This document shows positions 1-12,700 of a stretch of 64,000 bases of DNA, in pieces. A program made the position numbers and the translations under genes. Each line of letters begins with the position of its first letter. Position 1 is the first letter of the stretch. The notes beneath the pieces are model-generated. The model searched no databases and was not told where the DNA came from. It worked only from the letters and a program-made list of their open reading frames with translations. The DNA is from Acanthaster planci (taxonomy: Eukaryota > Echinodermata > Asteroidea > Valvatida > Acanthasteridae), in NCBI RefSeq assembly GCF_001949145.1, contig NW_019091372.1:775409-839408 (forward strand), given 5' to 3'.

Positions 1-1962
1 GTACCAGGTGATTTGGGGGGGGGTCGGAATGAAATTGTAGAATATAATCTGGTTCTTTGAATGTAACGTTTTCAAATAAATGCACTACGTTGGGGAAAAG
101 ACTGAAATTGGGGAAGCCGCGAAAACGGCCTATTAGGCCCACGCCAATACTGCACCAAGGCGACAGTTGCTTTTGAAGTTTTGTTGGGAAATTAATTCAA
201 GACCAAGAAGTGGGGACAAAATTTGTCCAGAACAGGTTTGGTCCCCAAAACGTGTATTTTTCGAAATTGCTTGCGAGCATACTGGAAGCGGTAGCTGTCC
301 CAAATTGTAAATAAACCAACCTTGTACATGTTAGTAACAGTACACCACTGTTTTGCCTTGGGTTATGCAGTAATTTTTGGCGAACAGCACTGGAATTACG
401 TACAGGTACAGGTATATTGTGTACTTGTATACCAATGCATGCTAGATGCATATATGTACATGTACAGTGTACTGGGCTGTGACGGCATTGGGATCAATTC
501 TTATCGAGGTCACTTCTTCGTTACATCAACTTTTTTGGGGGGCGGGATGAAAAAATACACCCAAATTACTGTACATGTACACTGTACATAGCGTCAAGCC
601 CTACTGGTGACTTTGACTCCAAGTTTTTATTTCTTTTCTTGGGGGGGGAGGGTTTCAAATGTCAACGAATGTATACCCCTGCATGTACAGCAGGTATCAA
701 GCGCAGATACCCAACACCCCATGCTGCAACAGCCGATTGCGCAGGAGGAGAGAAAAACAAAACCGGTACCCCACACCACCGGCATACATGTGCGTTGTAA
801 ATCAAAACCAGAATATGCCCGGTCCCCACCAGGGCTGCTCCGAATTCCAAGGATGTTTCACACGCTCTCTGATACAGCATGCACATACGAGCACGTTCTA
901 CATAGGAGTGGGCATTAGACTTTAAGCCCCGTGTCCTTTCTCTTTGCTTTGGTTAGAGCTTCGAGGACTCTTGATGGAAGATGAGAAGTCAGCTGATGAA
1001 CTGTAGGAGCGACCACCCCCATGTTCACTAGCCCAGCTTAATATGTACCGGTATACATGTACTTCGGATCAGGAAGACTTGTTGCCAACATATAAAACAA
1101 ACGCTTAAATTAAACTGAACTCCGAGAATGCAAAGATTTCTTTTCTAAGTGGCATCTGCAAGTTCATGTACTATTGCAAGGGCTCAGATTAGAACAACCC
1201 ACACACCAACGTGTTAAAAAGTCACAGAACATCCTGTATGTACAGTGTCTCCAACTGAAGACATGCACATTTGAAAAAAACAGTACTGCATACATGTAAC
1301 ATTTGTTTGTACATTTAGTGGTTGCAAAAGTTGTGTTACACCTTTAAATTCAAGCATTCATGATTAAAAACTCAGAATTCATTAAACATGATGACAACAG
1401 ATCAACAACGTCAGGTTCGATTCTGATTGGTTTAATGCTTCTAGAGCCTCTGTTGTCAATCCCTGTGAATTTCACCCCACACTTTCAATGGTAATAGGAT
1501 GTCCATTAGATGTAAGAATGATAGTGGTCATATCCATTAGGGTTTGTTAATGCCTTGCTATTCCTGGAATGAGTAATGGTCAGCCAGTTAAGTGCAGGCC
1601 ATCTGCTTGCGTCCTGCTGCCTGCAGGTGTACTTAGGGTATGCTCTACATGTGTTTGCTTGACCACCAGGACCATTGCAGAGCCTGACCAGAGCCCATAA
1701 CCAACATGCTACATGTACATGTGTACTCATGTGTACAATGTACAGGTGTAAACTGTACATGTACATGTATGTAGTCATGCATCACTACCCTGTCCCCCCC
1801 CCACCACCACCAAAAAAAAAAACTTTCAGCATGCTGTTCAAGTAATGCATTTTTTCCATTTCATTTTCAATGTTAGAGTGTCATGTTTTAAAGGCAAAAA
1901 CCACAAAACTATTCCGAATCAATTTACAAAATTGGAAACACATCCAGAAATCTTTCTCTTAC

Positions 1963-2123
1963 CTTCTCTGAGATTTGCTCCTTTGCAACTCCAAGGAACA
2001 ACATTTAATGTCTCCTGAGGTAAGGCTGACATTCTTTCCAACAAATTTCCTCCATTTAGAGATGTCGGCTGTGGTGAGAGACGATGGTCTTTGATCCCAA
2101 GCCACATTTTCCTCGATATTTGT
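1963..2123 (-). CDS. Weak candidate internal exon, unknown product
   Basis: On the minus strand a 161-nt open stretch lies between an AG acceptor (preceded by CTACTCGTT) and a good GTAAGAG donor. It would encode about 53 residues including WDQRPSSLTTADISKWRKF and GKNVSLTSGDIKCCSLEL, which read like real protein rather than low-complexity filler. No domain was recognised, the polypyrimidine tract is poor, and no partner exon was found on either side. An in-frame stop overlaps the acceptor, so any exon must start there. It may be chance. Confidence 0.22.
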
Positions 2124-3849
2124 CTAACGAGTAGACAGCTCTTGTCTGAAGTGTCACTCAGCTCTGAAGTACCCTCAAATAATCACAAATTGGTGAAGAA
2201 CATTACCATGCAGGAGCGCCACTACCAATGGATTTGAATAATTCATGAGATGCTCATGAGTTAATAAACAGGCAGAATGAAGTTTCTCCGAGTAGACGGG
2301 GGCTGCTGGAGGGATGTCTGAGTCTAGAAATCCACGAGGACCACGTCGCCTCACTGGCTGACTGCTTCATATGAATCCTGGATCAGGCATTATAAATCCA
2401 AGATGCCACGGAAGATCCCATGAGCAGATTTCCCAACTGATGATAATTCAGAGGGTCTGGGAAGACGCACTTTGCTCTACGATCGAGTTCCTATGGTAAC
2501 GGTGATTTGAGACGGCTCTCCTTGGTCAGGGCACACAATGATGGGTAGTGGAATCAGGATGAAAAAGATGCAATTTCAGGCGTGGGTGATGGTTACCGCC
2601 GTACGGTACAATCCAAGTGGTTGTGGAGAAACGGAGAAATAGAGGGGGGGGGAAGGGAAACTCCTCCAAGGAACGACGTCCAACAGCAGAATGAAGAAAA
2701 GGATCCGGCTTTTTTTCTTGGGGAGGATCTGCACATTCTGTAGAAACACTTTCTCTGTTATTGTATTACTCTGGAAATGCAGTGAAGCAGCTCAACAGCT
2801 TTGACAATAAGGCAACATTAGACACAGTTCCACATACTGGTTGCAACAGGTTGACAACAATGCACCCAAATTTTGTTCTCAAGCTGTCTAGATGTCTGAA
2901 GACGTGATAGCAAATCCCACATAGAGGAAATAATCTCAAAACACAGCACTGCCACAAGCAGTGAAGGCAACCAAGTAAATCCGTCACGACAAATCATACG
3001 GAGAAGGCAAAAATGTGGCTGCTGGGAAAATTGGTGAAACGTGCATGGTGATTACTAATCCACATACTGATATCTGATGATCTTGAAAGCGGTTTCAAGT
3101 GGGTGCCATAGAGTACATATGTCCTCTAGTTAGTCCTGACAGACGGTAATAACCAAGTACATGTACATCGCATACTAAAAGAATAGTCACCTTTACAGCG
3201 CATTCCCTGACGGTGTTTTGTACAAGGTGTTCCTCTGTGTGGACAAACTCAGCACAGCACGGTTTCTCCCTCTGTGCTACAAGCTGTGGATGAGGTGTGC
3301 ACCTGCACGGTGTCATGCCTCAGAGTTTGTTCAGCACCTCACAGAGCGCAGTCACAAGTTAGCCCTGTGCGGCCATTACATCTTATTCATCCAAAAGAAT
3401 GAACTCTCGGTTCTCTGAGGTTCATAACCACCATGCATGAGAAACAATACCTTGCACAGAACTGAACCTGGGGAAGCACCGCCTTTTTATGGATACAAAA
3501 ATTTTCCAGCAATTTTCAAACAAGGGGGGGGGGTGTTCCAATGTAAATATTATACCAAAATTGGGCAAATTTTAACAGAAAAGTGGCATATTTCATTGAA
3601 AAGATTATCTCTTTCAAATGTTGATCAACTGTAATAGGAACTGTAAGGTATTTGGGGATGCCAACAGAGATGAAGTAAAATTGCTGAAATTAATTTTTAA
3701 AATATCTACATGTAATTTCTTGAACAAGTACCGCACATGTACATACTCGCACAGTATACATTTCAAATAATACAATTATAATGTAATACTGCATTCGTCT
3801 TGGTAGATCATTATTTGACAGGTTCACCCATGGTTCTACATGTACAGGT

Positions 3850-3925
3850 GTAGTTGGTTTGAGCAGTTGGTAAAACACTTGGACTGTGATCCAGTGGACA
3901 ACGGTTTGAATCCAACCGTAACTAC
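3850..3925 (+). repeat. tRNA-His-like sequence (tRNA pseudogene or SINE head)
   Basis: This 76-nt segment has a perfect or G-T-paired 7-bp acceptor-like stem (gtagttg with taactac). It has a D-loop-like AGTTGGTA between gttt and aaac, and a 5-bp anticodon stem (ttgga with tccag) closing the 7-nt loop ctgtgat, in which GTG would be the His anticodon. A B-box-like GGTTTGAATCC follows. The T stem is imperfect and the D stem crowds the acceptor, so a functional tRNA is doubtful. A tRNA-derived SINE head or a diverged pseudogene is more likely. Confidence 0.45.
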
Positions 3926-4300
3926 ATGCCGTATTGGCTATAAACCTCTCTTGAATAGTACAAAAATAAACTAGACACTTTGGCAATGGAGGTGGAGTAA
4001 TTAACGAGTGGAAAACTCTGCCATATGGTATTTAGATTACATGATTGGATAGCACTGAAGACAGTACACAGAACATCAACGTTCTGAAACGCTAGATGAC
4101 ATCAGCCATTGAGACGGGTTCTCAGTATTGCGTGGATCCACAAATCCACTGACTGTAGGTATAATCTTGCAAAAGTGCTACACATGCAAATCCACTGAAT
4201 TCTCAGCGATTATTGGCTGAATGTATCTGACATAATGTGCCCATACTACAGTGCATGTACATCAACCGGTAACACTTTACTTTCTTGAGGTTAACATTAA

Positions 4301-4543
4301 GGCCCTTTTCCAATACTCAACTTGGGCTCCGTCTCAGGCTTTGTTCCCAAAAACCAATCCCCGATTGTGGGCCTGAAGCGTTTAAATTAAATTGGATTAC
4401 TGTAATTTCTGGCTCTCTTGCATCTTATTTGATGTTTTGTGGCACTATTAGACTAATTACTGCGCTTACAGCTTCAATGTTAGCTAGTGAAAAAACAGTT
4501 GAAGCCTGAGATGGAGCCAAAGTTGAGTATTGGAAAACCGCCC
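4301..4543. mobile_element. Foldback (MITE-like) element
   Basis: The arms 4301-4340 and 4503-4543 are inverted copies of each other. They share TTTTCCAATACTCAACTT followed by ggctcc..ctcaggct, with only a few mismatches over about 38 bp. The roughly 160-bp interior encodes nothing recognisable. No clear target-site duplication was seen, so the superfamily is unassigned. Confidence 0.65.
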
Positions 4544-7500
4544 AAGACATACCCTACTGGAGACGTAGGGAGATGGTTATCAGTCGATGATTGGGCTTGA
4601 CTAGAGAGCAGAGAGCAGCCAATTTTGGATCCGCTGAGGCAATTTGATGGCATCAGTTGGCATTTGAAAGAAATCAAAATAGGTTCACGTTTGTGAACAA
4701 CACAGCTGTCACAGAGACTGGCGTGCTGCCTACTGGTATTTCTGACAGTCATGCTTCGAGATTATTCTGTCACTGGTTTTGTGACTGTCCATCAGTGTGA
4801 GCTGGATTGATTTAATGGGCTTTTATCCCACCCAAAATGTGTGAATCTTGGTGTTTTTTGCATGCTTACACCAATTACATGTACAGATTTTGGCTGTCTC
4901 AAGAACATCCATGTACAGGTACATTGTAAAACTGAATAACTGTCACTTGGTTGAACTGGGTTGATGACAAAATCCCTCCGCTTCAACATAAATCTGAAGA
5001 ATGCCAGTCATCATTCTGCCACCACTGAAAAAGCCATTCTAGAAGCGGTGGGCTGGAGTTAAAAAAGAGCCGCTTGAGGATGTGCTGCCAACACTTTAAC
5101 TGGAATTTGGTAAATGCTATTACCATGTTCCAAGTTTCAGGCAACAAGGTCATTTGCTCTGGTGTGACAGTGATGGAATACACACAGACATGCTACTGTC
5201 CATTTCTGCCATTTTGATAACAGAGAATTACTGTATGGGGTGTTGCTGCCACCAAACCAGTAGAGGAGGATTGTTGGACTCACTATCAGGTCAAACTCAG
5301 GATGAGTTACGGTACAGGGTAACTAGTTTTTTTTTAAACTAAAACAGCCTTGTTAAAGCAAAAGAAATGTGCCTTTAAAGATTACTCATTATTTACGGAA
5401 TAAAATCCAGCTTTCTCTTGGTCAACTTTACAGAAAAGATCTTCTCTCAGCATGGCCGGGGGTAATTTCAGACATGAATCTGTATTGTCTGGGTCGTTAT
5501 TAATCAGCATCCCTATCACGCCAGAAGTCATCAGTGGACTAATAGCGTCAGATGGAATGCAAAATATCCAGCCCATCCACCGCAATTATCAAAGTTATCT
5601 AAACTAACCTGGTATCCTGCTGTGGCGTGTAAGATGAGCAAAGACTCAACTGCTGTGTGATGGTTCTACTAACAAAATGATTTCTTCATTTACTTCTTGC
5701 CCCCTGGCAACCCAGTGGTGAGGTTTGCTCAATAGGTAATTAGCTGGTTCCTGTGCAAAGTCTGATAGGCTGTTTCACTGTTAGAGCGGATGGATACCAG
5801 ACGGACAGGGGTATCATGAATTAAAAAAAAAGGAACAGTATTGTGCATGCTGAACATAAAGGTACGTTGTCTATTTTATTCTGAGGCGAGTCTGCGTTTT
5901 TCTTGTGCCTAATACGTCTTTTGGACCGATTTACCGGTATCTTTCCACCAAAAAATGCTAGTAGAGAGAAGATTCATGAAAGATATGCACACAATTTTAA
6001 CTTGTCCAGATAACAACTGATGCATGACAACTGCTTTGCCGAGTCAGTTGCGATTCCCACTGCCGGTAATATGTACGCTCATATTCCTTCCCAAGTACAA
6101 AACCTTGGCCCACCTCAAGGGATGAGGTTACACAGTTCTGCATTGCCAATGAGGCTTAGGACGTCACCCTGGGAATGAGAATGTAATGTGCCAACACACA
6201 TCCGACACCTTGGCGGGTATAACCTTCGCCGCTCAGTGACGTTCTTGTCAGTGTTGCTCTGATCTCTTCCGTTGCGTGGCCGATTCGAGCGTGTACACAC
6301 AGCAGTCGCAACATCCCCACCATAAGACATCTCTGGTGGGGATACTTACTATGCACATCAACCGATGAAGTCCCGACATTCAGCTCATATGATTAAAAAA
6401 ATGAGCACTTGTTTGAAGGTGTGACATCGTCGAGATGATAACGGGGCTGGTCAAATAAGGCTGACTTCAAAATTCCTCTACTAGAAGTGTGAAGACACCA
6501 ACGTGCGTTTCAAACCCAGTGACAGGCGACACCCTTACCAAACCTTAATTTACTAAAATACCAAGACAAACATACATGTAAATCGTTTCAAGGCAAGGTT
6601 TAGTTTAATTACATTAAATCCGTCCTCATAATTATTGTTATATTCCTTGATACTAGGAAACCTCAAATTGTGCGTATTTCTAAGTACATGTAAGTCACGG
6701 TAGCTGACTTCCTCTCTTCGTTTTTAATCAGTATTTATGACTGATTCATCTGGTGCTTTACCCATGTAATACTCCATAGTTCTCTTTGGGAAAGGGACTT
6801 GTCCAGTTGTGGACGAGAATACATGTATGTCTCTGTACACCTGTGCGAGTACATTGTAAATATTGATAGTAATGCATGTATGTACATGAGTAGAAGCCAG
6901 CACGTCTGTTGGAATTCTGGTTTCTGCAAGAGATCATTTCATCCTCTGTAGTGCTTGCAGTAAATTTTCAATGACACGCCCTCAAAACTTGAAACAGGCT
7001 TGGTTCTATCAAATTTGAGGGTTTGCAGATAAATAATGCACGTGCCTCTCACCTGGGATTGTAAATTATGTTACAAGTCATTAGTCCTGTGTTCCAGTGA
7101 GTAATACACAGGCATTAATCAAGCTCGTTCCAATCTAGCCGGCCAAGAGGCCCGTTTTGTTCAGAGACATAGGGAGGGTGATAAATGTGTTGAAGCTGGA
7201 GATCGAGGTGACGTGCGGACCGCATCGTCTTGCCTTAATGACTGTCATGTCTCGCAGATTCATACGCTGATGCAAACAGAAAACATGAAGGACATGTACA
7301 GGTTTAAGCCTCCTCATCTACTCGGCCTGTGAATATTTTTTCCTGTTTAACATTTCATTTGGCTCCTGGGTACTCCGATTGCGAGGAGACACTGGTTACA
7401 GCAGGTTCCCTGAGAGGTCCTCCTGAGTCTCAATTGGTAGATGACGCCTCTGCTACATTTAGGTGGTCTTGATGAATGAGGCTCAAAGCCCAGCTCCTCA

Positions 7501-9524
7501 GAGTTAATCCATTTGGTTCGATAGCTCCAGGGTAATGAATGATGCTGATCTATCAAACATTGTTCATTAGATCCCTTTCACATCCAACATTTCAGGCAAA
7601 GAAGTTAATATTATCAGACGTTCTTGGACCTGAGAAGCTTTGAATACCACGTACAAGTAACAGTCAGGTCCTTTCAACATCACTGTTTTTTGTAACTTTC
7701 ACAATAAGAGACAGCAACAAGGTCTTCCCGGAGTTCAAAGGTGATTTTGAAATTCCTCAGCTCATGCAGAGATGGTACTAGCATATGTCTGGTGTAGACA
7801 ATTTTATTTGATTAGGCCCAGCAGAGTTGGGACATTTGAAAAAAAAAAGCATATCTTTCAATCCTCTCTCCACCTAATTTCAGAAGTTACATTTAGAGAT
7901 ATCCTTTGTAATATTGGTATGCATGCTCTCATTCAAGCCAAATCACATTACCTAAAAATGAAGTACACAAAAAAAAAAAAACCCACAGTACATGTAAACA
8001 CACCGTACCGGTAAGTATTGTGTAGGCCTACATGTACATGTATAAACTCCAAATACAGTAGGACGCTACTGGCACTGTAGCCATTACAGGAATGTTACAC
8101 AGTTAATACAGAAATACCCCAGCAATATCTGAATGTTACAATATATGCCAGGTGGTTTGTTCATGTTTCAGGAGAGTCCATGTTGAACATTTCGCACAGA
8201 CTTTCCGACCTTTACTCGTTTTCTGCAATTCTGTTCCCAGGACAGACTCTGTACATGTGTTGGCACCTGTACGTGTACATCTGACATTTAGAACCTTAGC
8301 ATTTTGAGTACGTACGGGTATCGGGAACAAAGAGGTCATAATGTGATTTCAATCCACTCTCTCTATGGGAGATGATAATCCATGATGGCCGTCATGAAAA
8401 AATCACCATGGCAACGGCAGCTAAGACTGGGCTACAACTGGGCTCTTTAATATCTTTGCCTTCTTACATTAAAAGAGGCTTCTTGACCTTTGACCCGGGC
8501 ACCTTCCAGTCAGGTACTCCTCTGTGACCATCCTTCATGTTGTCCATAGTACGCGCCATTTTAAAATACCGTTACAAAACCAACCGTATTTATTTTGTAA
8601 AATAACCCCCCCCCTACGAAATTAAGTTGCTTCAGAGGAGCACCTGACCATGGTGTAGGGAATACCATGACAGAATGGGAATCCTCATTGTCAAGTAGCA
8701 GTCTGCTTTGTATGAGTTTGAATGAGCCAACATTTCCAAAGCACATGTACATGTACTAAAGCACCTGTTGTATGGATACAGGCTGCACATGTACCTCTGT
8801 ATGGGTGGCACAAAGATCATCACGCAGCTCATCGGAATGAGTCTTTCAATGGTGGCTGAGAGGTACCAGTGTCCTGCCATACTCTCTGCTTGCTTATCAT
8901 TTGCTGACTGACTCATTTCACTGGGCTCGACAAGTTTCATTACACCCTTTGAAACTGGCTGGCCAGTGGAGCCCTCTGCATGAAAATCATCAGAAAAAGT
9001 TCAGGTTTGGAATTTGATCCAATTCGTTTGAACTGTCACTGACTGAATTGGGCATGGGTTCTTTAGTTACATGACACTAAATATCAACATACACTAGTTG
9101 CACTGCCATCAGTAATTTGTTAATTACATGAACTATATTAATTAGTAATTAAAATTGTATAAACTGTTAAAGGCTTTGCAAATTAGTGTTAGCAATGTGA
9201 TAGAATCCACCAAATAAAAGGTTCATGTATATTCTAGAGGCAAACAATGTTTACAGGATACTCTTTCCACTGCAGCAAAATACAGGAATTTTTTTTCTTC
9301 ACAAACTTGTCAAACCAACTTGCAATGACACTTGGATTTAGCGTGAATCCGGTCACAAAAAAAATTTGATGCTTCTCTTTGATTCTACACTACGTTCAAG
9401 AAATTATACTGCCGTCCTACTTGTACTTTGCAACCGGGTGAAACTAAAAAAAACAGACAATGGCTCCAACTACATGTAGCAATGCTAGCGAGGTAATTAC
9501 TTTATTTGTACTTTTTAGTAATTA

Positions 9525-9754
9525 GGTCATTCCATTAGGTTGGGGCACAATTTGTGACAGGTGTCCTTGTTACATGGGTAACTTTTACCACCTGTCATGA
9601 CCTGTAGAGTAGGTAATTTACTCTGTGAAAATAACACACACCTCTGTATTCAGCCTTGCACGATGTATAATTTGGAATTCACATGCACAGCTGTCCCACG
9701 TACATGGAAAAATGGACACCGTCACAAATCATGCCCCAACCTTATGGAATGACC
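9525..9754. mobile_element. MITE-like element with about 42-bp inverted repeats
   Basis: The arm starting GGTCATTCCATTAGGTTGGG (9525-9566) is repeated inverted at 9714-9754 with a few differences. The interior is about 150 bp and has no coding capacity. The element sits in AATTA-rich sequence on both sides, which could be a short target-site duplication, but the exact boundary is unclear. Confidence 0.65.
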
Positions 9755-12700
9755 CAATTAATTCTGTTATAAAAATATCACTTACATGTATTACACGAGC
9801 ACTGTGCTTGTAAATATTAATGTACTGGAGTGCATACCGCACAGGTACATGTATTTGACAGATCAGAAGGTAGTGGAAGATATCTGAATGTGTACCACAT
9901 GTTGCAGCTGTAGATGTTGAGGTTAAAGGACATGTACATGTACAGTACATTATGTTTTTGCACCTGTATGCATGACCAGCTGATGTACAATGCAGAATTG
10001 GATGGAGAGATATTCAAATCTCCTTGTACGCATACACAAATTCAGCTGTTTTTTTTTTTTTCCAGCTGTTTCAGGAAACTTTCATGCCAGGCTTTTACCA
10101 ACGCCTCCAACCACGATTTATCTCTGCTCTGATTCCGACGGTTATCGGACAGCCAATCTTGGCAGCTGACACTTGATGCTGCAACCGCAGCACCCGGCTA
10201 GGCCGAAGTGTCAGTCACGCCCTGCATCTGGGGTGCAAAAAAAGGATGAGGCTGCATATAATCATCAGGGGGGAAAAAAAACCACACACAGCACACAAAC
10301 AGGTGGTGAGGAAAAAAAAAAAAGCTGCAGCAAAGAAAATTTTAGCTAGATATCACACTTTGGCCAATACAGTACATGGAGCTGCAGTTTATGGCTACAT
10401 TGTAAATATTCCGGTAGGTAAAAAATGTTCATGTTTGGCTATGGCTGTAACTATTCTCTATGGCATGCTAATGGCAAAAAAACTGAAGCTGTCCCTGATT
10501 TGGGCATGGCATTATGTCGTTCACTGTAAGGGTACAGGCTACAATGTACCATACGTACTGAGGAGATGACATAAAATTACACCTGTCACATACCACGTAG
10601 GACAGGCAAACAAACGACATGTACATGTACATACATGTACAGGTACCATAGTATGCCTACAGAAATGTCTCAAGGATAAATGCATCATGCTAATGCAAGC
10701 AAGGGGCCTGCCATGCATGGTCCTGACAGGAACCATCCACCTCTGCCCCTCCCCTCCCCCCTGCATTTTGGCCATAGCTAGCCATGGCTACTTACTGTAC
10801 AAATGTATATACCTGTGCAGGTACCGTACATGTACATGTAAATACCGTTTGCCTACTGAACCGGGTTGAGTGAAAAGTGCCACATTGATTGAACTGCCCA
10901 GGTACACGAGCCCATCTCCCTAACAGCATACTGATATGCTCACATCAATATTAATATTCATAAATTCGAAATGTCAAACACATCAGGCGATATATAATGT
11001 GCAAACCCAGTTGTGTAATGTAACAAGTTTAGTGTAAAGATTTCGGTACACAAAGTGTATGTATCTTACAATTCTGGCAGCAAACACCTTTTGGCCAAGG
11101 CTAATGAGCTGGTACATCATACAATTTTCAATACAGTCAGTACCGGTATATTGGTTTATATGCACGAGCAGTACAAGTGCAAGGTTCAGAAATACGGTTT
11201 ATTACAATGTACTCGGTTTCACACTGAACTTCTGCAATTCATGTACAGTATCTTCATGGACCATTCCTGTCCTTTGAAGAAGTGAAGTCAGTAATTATGT
11301 ATCACTTTCAAGTATGGTGCTGTTCATACCCGGTATACCTTTTAAAATTCAGTTCACACCTACGTACAATGTACCAGCATTTTCCACACCAACAGCCTCC
11401 ATTTTATGTCTATGCAATAAGCAAACAGAATAACGCCTTCCAGTATAAGAACCTGTTAGAATTTGCATCTCACGTAAAAAATGAATTATTCAACCAGAGT
11501 GGCTAAAAGGGCTGTTAAAAGCAATAAGGCAGAACTAAACGCCTACAAGCAATAAGGGAAATTCAGATATTAACCTGCATTTTTGATGAAATGTATTAGT
11601 AAATACCGAAGAAATTAGTTAAGGATTTTGGGGGGCTGGTGGGGTTCAGACATTTCCAAATGGTTTGCATGGGTTCAGTTTAAAACTGCAAGGATATTTG
11701 TAGATTTGATTAAATAAAAACAAAACATGCTTTGGAGCATAAAAATCTGCAAGGTCCACCTTGATAAGATTCAGCATGGTTGATTTATTAAATTAATGAA
11801 TGCTGATTATCGGTACCCCAGTAGGTGAAAGATCTGTTCTGAAGTTGAAGTTCCTCATACCTTGCTCATGTTGAGAGATAAAAATGTCTTGCGGGACAAG
11901 CACTAACATATTAATAAAGATACAGGAACATTATGCAAATTAATACAACATGCCAGTTAATGCAAATCACCAAATTATCTTATTCTAATAAAAACGGTTA
12001 CAACTAGAAGAAACCCATGCCCTCATTTCAAAACAGTATGGCAGGCGCTCATTGTTTCGTCAAGAAGCCTCTTTTAAAAATGTGCATGATTGTCAAAACT
12101 TTTCTCGCTTCAGTAGAGTTCTCATGTCTTCTCAGCTCCCTTGTTCAGCAGAACAGATTTTGTACCCCGGCGAAAGGTGGATACACAGCCGTGTTTGGCT
12201 GTTCTGCCTTCTTTGGAACTGCTGGTGCGTTTCGGTGCTGTCCTCAAGTGAGTGTACGGAGTTACTGCGCGGATGCCTCAGAAGAGCACAGGTGCATTGG
12301 TAACTGATCCCCCACTTGTTTTCAACACTATTACCGTATAAAACCTGCTCTTCATCGATTTCTCTCTGCGCCGCAGCATGGCCAAAGACGAGGGCTAGTT
12401 TGTGCTGGTCAATAAACTGAATTCAATGTGAGTCCCGATGAGAAAAAGAGCAGCTACGTGTAACTCAGCCATTCCTGCTCGCTCTTTAAACCAGTGATGG
12501 GCCGGTTTTTATAATTATGAGACACTTTCGTTTTAACTGGAGGTTAGGCGGGGCAGTAGGGTGACAAGAGCTTTAATAATAGCGGAGTATTATTCATTAT
12601 GCCTGGTCAGCGTCCGAGAAGGTCAGCCGCAACCAGGGTCAATAATAATAATTGACAAGAGAAGACACTGGGCATATGCATCACCAGCCCGGGGACTAGC

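Noticed and set aside
2530-2580. Minus-strand IFFILIPLPIIV, reminiscent of an S6 segment of a K+ channel
   Set aside because: Too short, interrupted by stops soon after, and no surrounding channel motifs.
7425-7505. A-box-like CAATTGGTAGA and B-box-like GGCTCAAAGCCC, possible tRNA-derived SINE
   Set aside because: The anticodon stem does not pair and the acceptor match is only partial; too weak to list.
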